Source: Candidatus Eiseniibacteriota bacterium (GTDB lineage: Bacteria; Orphanbacterota; Orphanbacteria; Orphanbacterales; Orphanbacteraceae). From it: a stretch of 14,721 nucleotides of DNA. The translations under genes were made by a program, and so were the position numbers. Positions 14,288 to 14,721 of the stretch are shown here, piece after piece (within the stretch, counting starts at the first letter, position 1; each line of letters starts with the position of its first letter). The notes beneath the pieces are model-generated. The model ran no database searches and was not told the DNA's origin. It saw only the letters and a program-made list of their open reading frames with translations. The DNA lies in the NCBI GenBank assembly GCA_024276995.1, contig JAJRWB010000038.1, positions 1 through 14,721 of the forward strand. The letters are read 5' to 3'.

Positions 14288-14721
14288 GTGAAAGCGGGGA
14301 TGTGGGATTTGAATCAGCTGTTTCCATCCGGTTTCGCCCGCGCAACGGCGACGGTTTCCCTTCTCCTCGCGTGCCTTTCCTCCTCCGCCACCGCAGCCGA
14401 AGTCTCCCTCCTGTGGACGGCGCCTTCGGAAAACAATTCGACCGGCACGGTGAGCGGATACGACCTGCGTTACAGCTCCACCCCCGTCGGCGCGGATACC
14501 GTTTCCTGGTGGAGCGCGGCGAGTCAGGCGGTGGGCGAGCCCGCCCCCTCGACGCCCGGGACGACCGAATCGTATCTCCTCGCCGGACTGAGCGGAGGGG
14601 TTACCTACTCCGTTCTCCTACGCTCGTATGACGAGGCGGGAAACGTCTCTCCCTTCTCCAACCTCCTCTCTTTCACCGCGCCGGACACCACCTCTCCCCC
14701 CCCCCCCCCCCCCCCCCCCCC
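14288..14721 (+). CDS. Secreted fibronectin type III domain protein (3' partial)
   Basis: The frame is open to the window end and gives 144 residues. An N-terminal signal sequence has a hydrophobic core, ATVSLLLACLSS (about 21-32), and a likely signal-peptidase I site near SATAA-EV (33-39). LLAC at 26-29 loosely resembles a lipobox, so a lipoprotein is a weaker option. One FnIII domain follows (about 38-133): SLLWTAPSENN (Trp 43), VSGYDLRYS (Tyr 58, Tyr 62), the tyrosine corner as GLSGGVTYSVLLR (Tyr 107) and YDEAGNVSPFSN. APDTTSP then leads into polyproline encoded by a run of C. The start is uncertain: GTG at 14288 (AAAGG nine bases upstream), ATG at 14300 and GTG at 14264 are all in frame. 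It is probably a surface or matrix protein with further domains beyond the window. It diverges from the glycosyltransferase pair and has its own promoter candidate. Confidence 0.77.
   Translation, partial: MKAGMWDLNQLFPSGFARATATVSLLLACLSSSATAAEVSLLWTAPSENNSTGTVSGYDLRYSSTPVGADTVSWWSAASQAVGEPAPSTPGTTESYLLAGLSGGVTYSVLLRSYDEAGNVSPFSNLLSFTAPDTTSPPPPPPPP
14696..14721. repeat. Poly-C tract of 26 bases at the window end
   Basis: An uninterrupted run of 26 C ends the window and in the FnIII frame encodes at least eight prolines. Related FnIII proteins often have a PDTTPP-type linker here, so the first few C are probably genuine. The remainder could be a proline linker, a phase-variable homopolymer, or a sequencing/assembly artefact (the reverse complement of poly-G read tails from two-colour chemistry). 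Confidence 0.9.

Noticed and set aside
14265-14350. Resemblance to a GEMM (c-di-GMP-I) riboswitch: CCGAAAGG followed by GGG and GAAAGC, and later CCGGTTTCGCC
   Set aside because: The strongly conserved GGGACGCAAAGCC core is not present, the P2 arms do not pair, and the 3' part overlaps the signal-peptide coding sequence. It is too weak to call.
13741-14631. 296-residue plus-strand open frame crossing the intergenic region into the FnIII gene
   Set aside because: It overlaps the 5' end of the minus-strand glycosyltransferase gene and competes with the FnIII frame, has no recognisable domain, and has shadow-frame composition.
1-14721. tRNA, rRNA, CRISPR array, insertion sequence, integrase or attachment site
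   Set aside because: No cloverleaf, repeat-spacer pattern, transposase or integrase motif, or terminal inverted repeats were seen on reading both strands.

Overview
The window is a GC-rich, very densely packed stretch of a bacterial exopolysaccharide (EPS) biosynthesis locus. Shine-Dalgarno sequences are G-rich and GTG/TTG starts are common. A Wzz-type chain-length regulator, a separate tyrosine autokinase and a Wzy/WaaL-like membrane protein point to a Gram-negative (diderm) organism. The FemAB-family protein, the chain-length protein with an extra C-terminal membrane helix, the polysaccharide deacetylase and the set of glycosyltransferases resemble EPS clusters linked to exosortase A (XrtA/PEP-CTERM). 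No exosortase, PEP-CTERM protein, initiating phosphoglycosyl transferase, flippase or outer-membrane exporter is visible here, so the core of that system, if present, lies outside the window. The phylum cannot be fixed from the sequence; deltaproteobacterial or FCB-type candidate phyla are plausible.

Bases 1-11299 (+ strand) hold eleven genes that read as one operon: Wzz-like protein (cut at its 5' end), BY-type tyrosine kinase, a DPM/ArnC-like GT2, a second GT2 of the same architecture that has lost its DxD motif, a FemAB-like acyltransferase, an O-antigen polymerase/ligase, a DegT-type aminotransferase, a membrane-anchored GT2, a NodB-type polysaccharide deacetylase, a GT4 and WecB (UDP-GlcNAc 2-epimerase). 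From the third gene on, successive genes overlap by 4 bp (ATGA, GTGA or TTGA), with a slightly longer overlap at the last junction. Bases 11285-13866 (- strand) hold two GT-B glycosyltransferases, also joined by a 4-bp overlap. They converge on wecB with a 15-bp tail-to-tail overlap.

Bases 13867-14287 are the only real intergenic region. It separates the minus-strand pair from a plus-strand gene for a secreted fibronectin type III protein that runs off the window end in a run of 26 C. The region contains a good sigma-54 (-24/-12) promoter match pointing at the FnIII gene, a near-match pointing at the glycosyltransferase pair, an array of three TCGAAAC half-sites at activator distance, an AT-rich dyad, and a foldable leader directly before the FnIII start.

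Together the genes would make and activate sugars (WecB, DegT), assemble a repeat unit (five glycosyltransferase-like proteins plus the inactive-looking paralog), modify it (FemAB, deacetylase), polymerise it (Wzy-like) and control chain length by phosphorylation (Wzz plus BY-kinase). The possible sigma-54 control of a secreted FnIII protein next to the cluster suggests coordinated EPS and matrix-protein expression; that link is inference.
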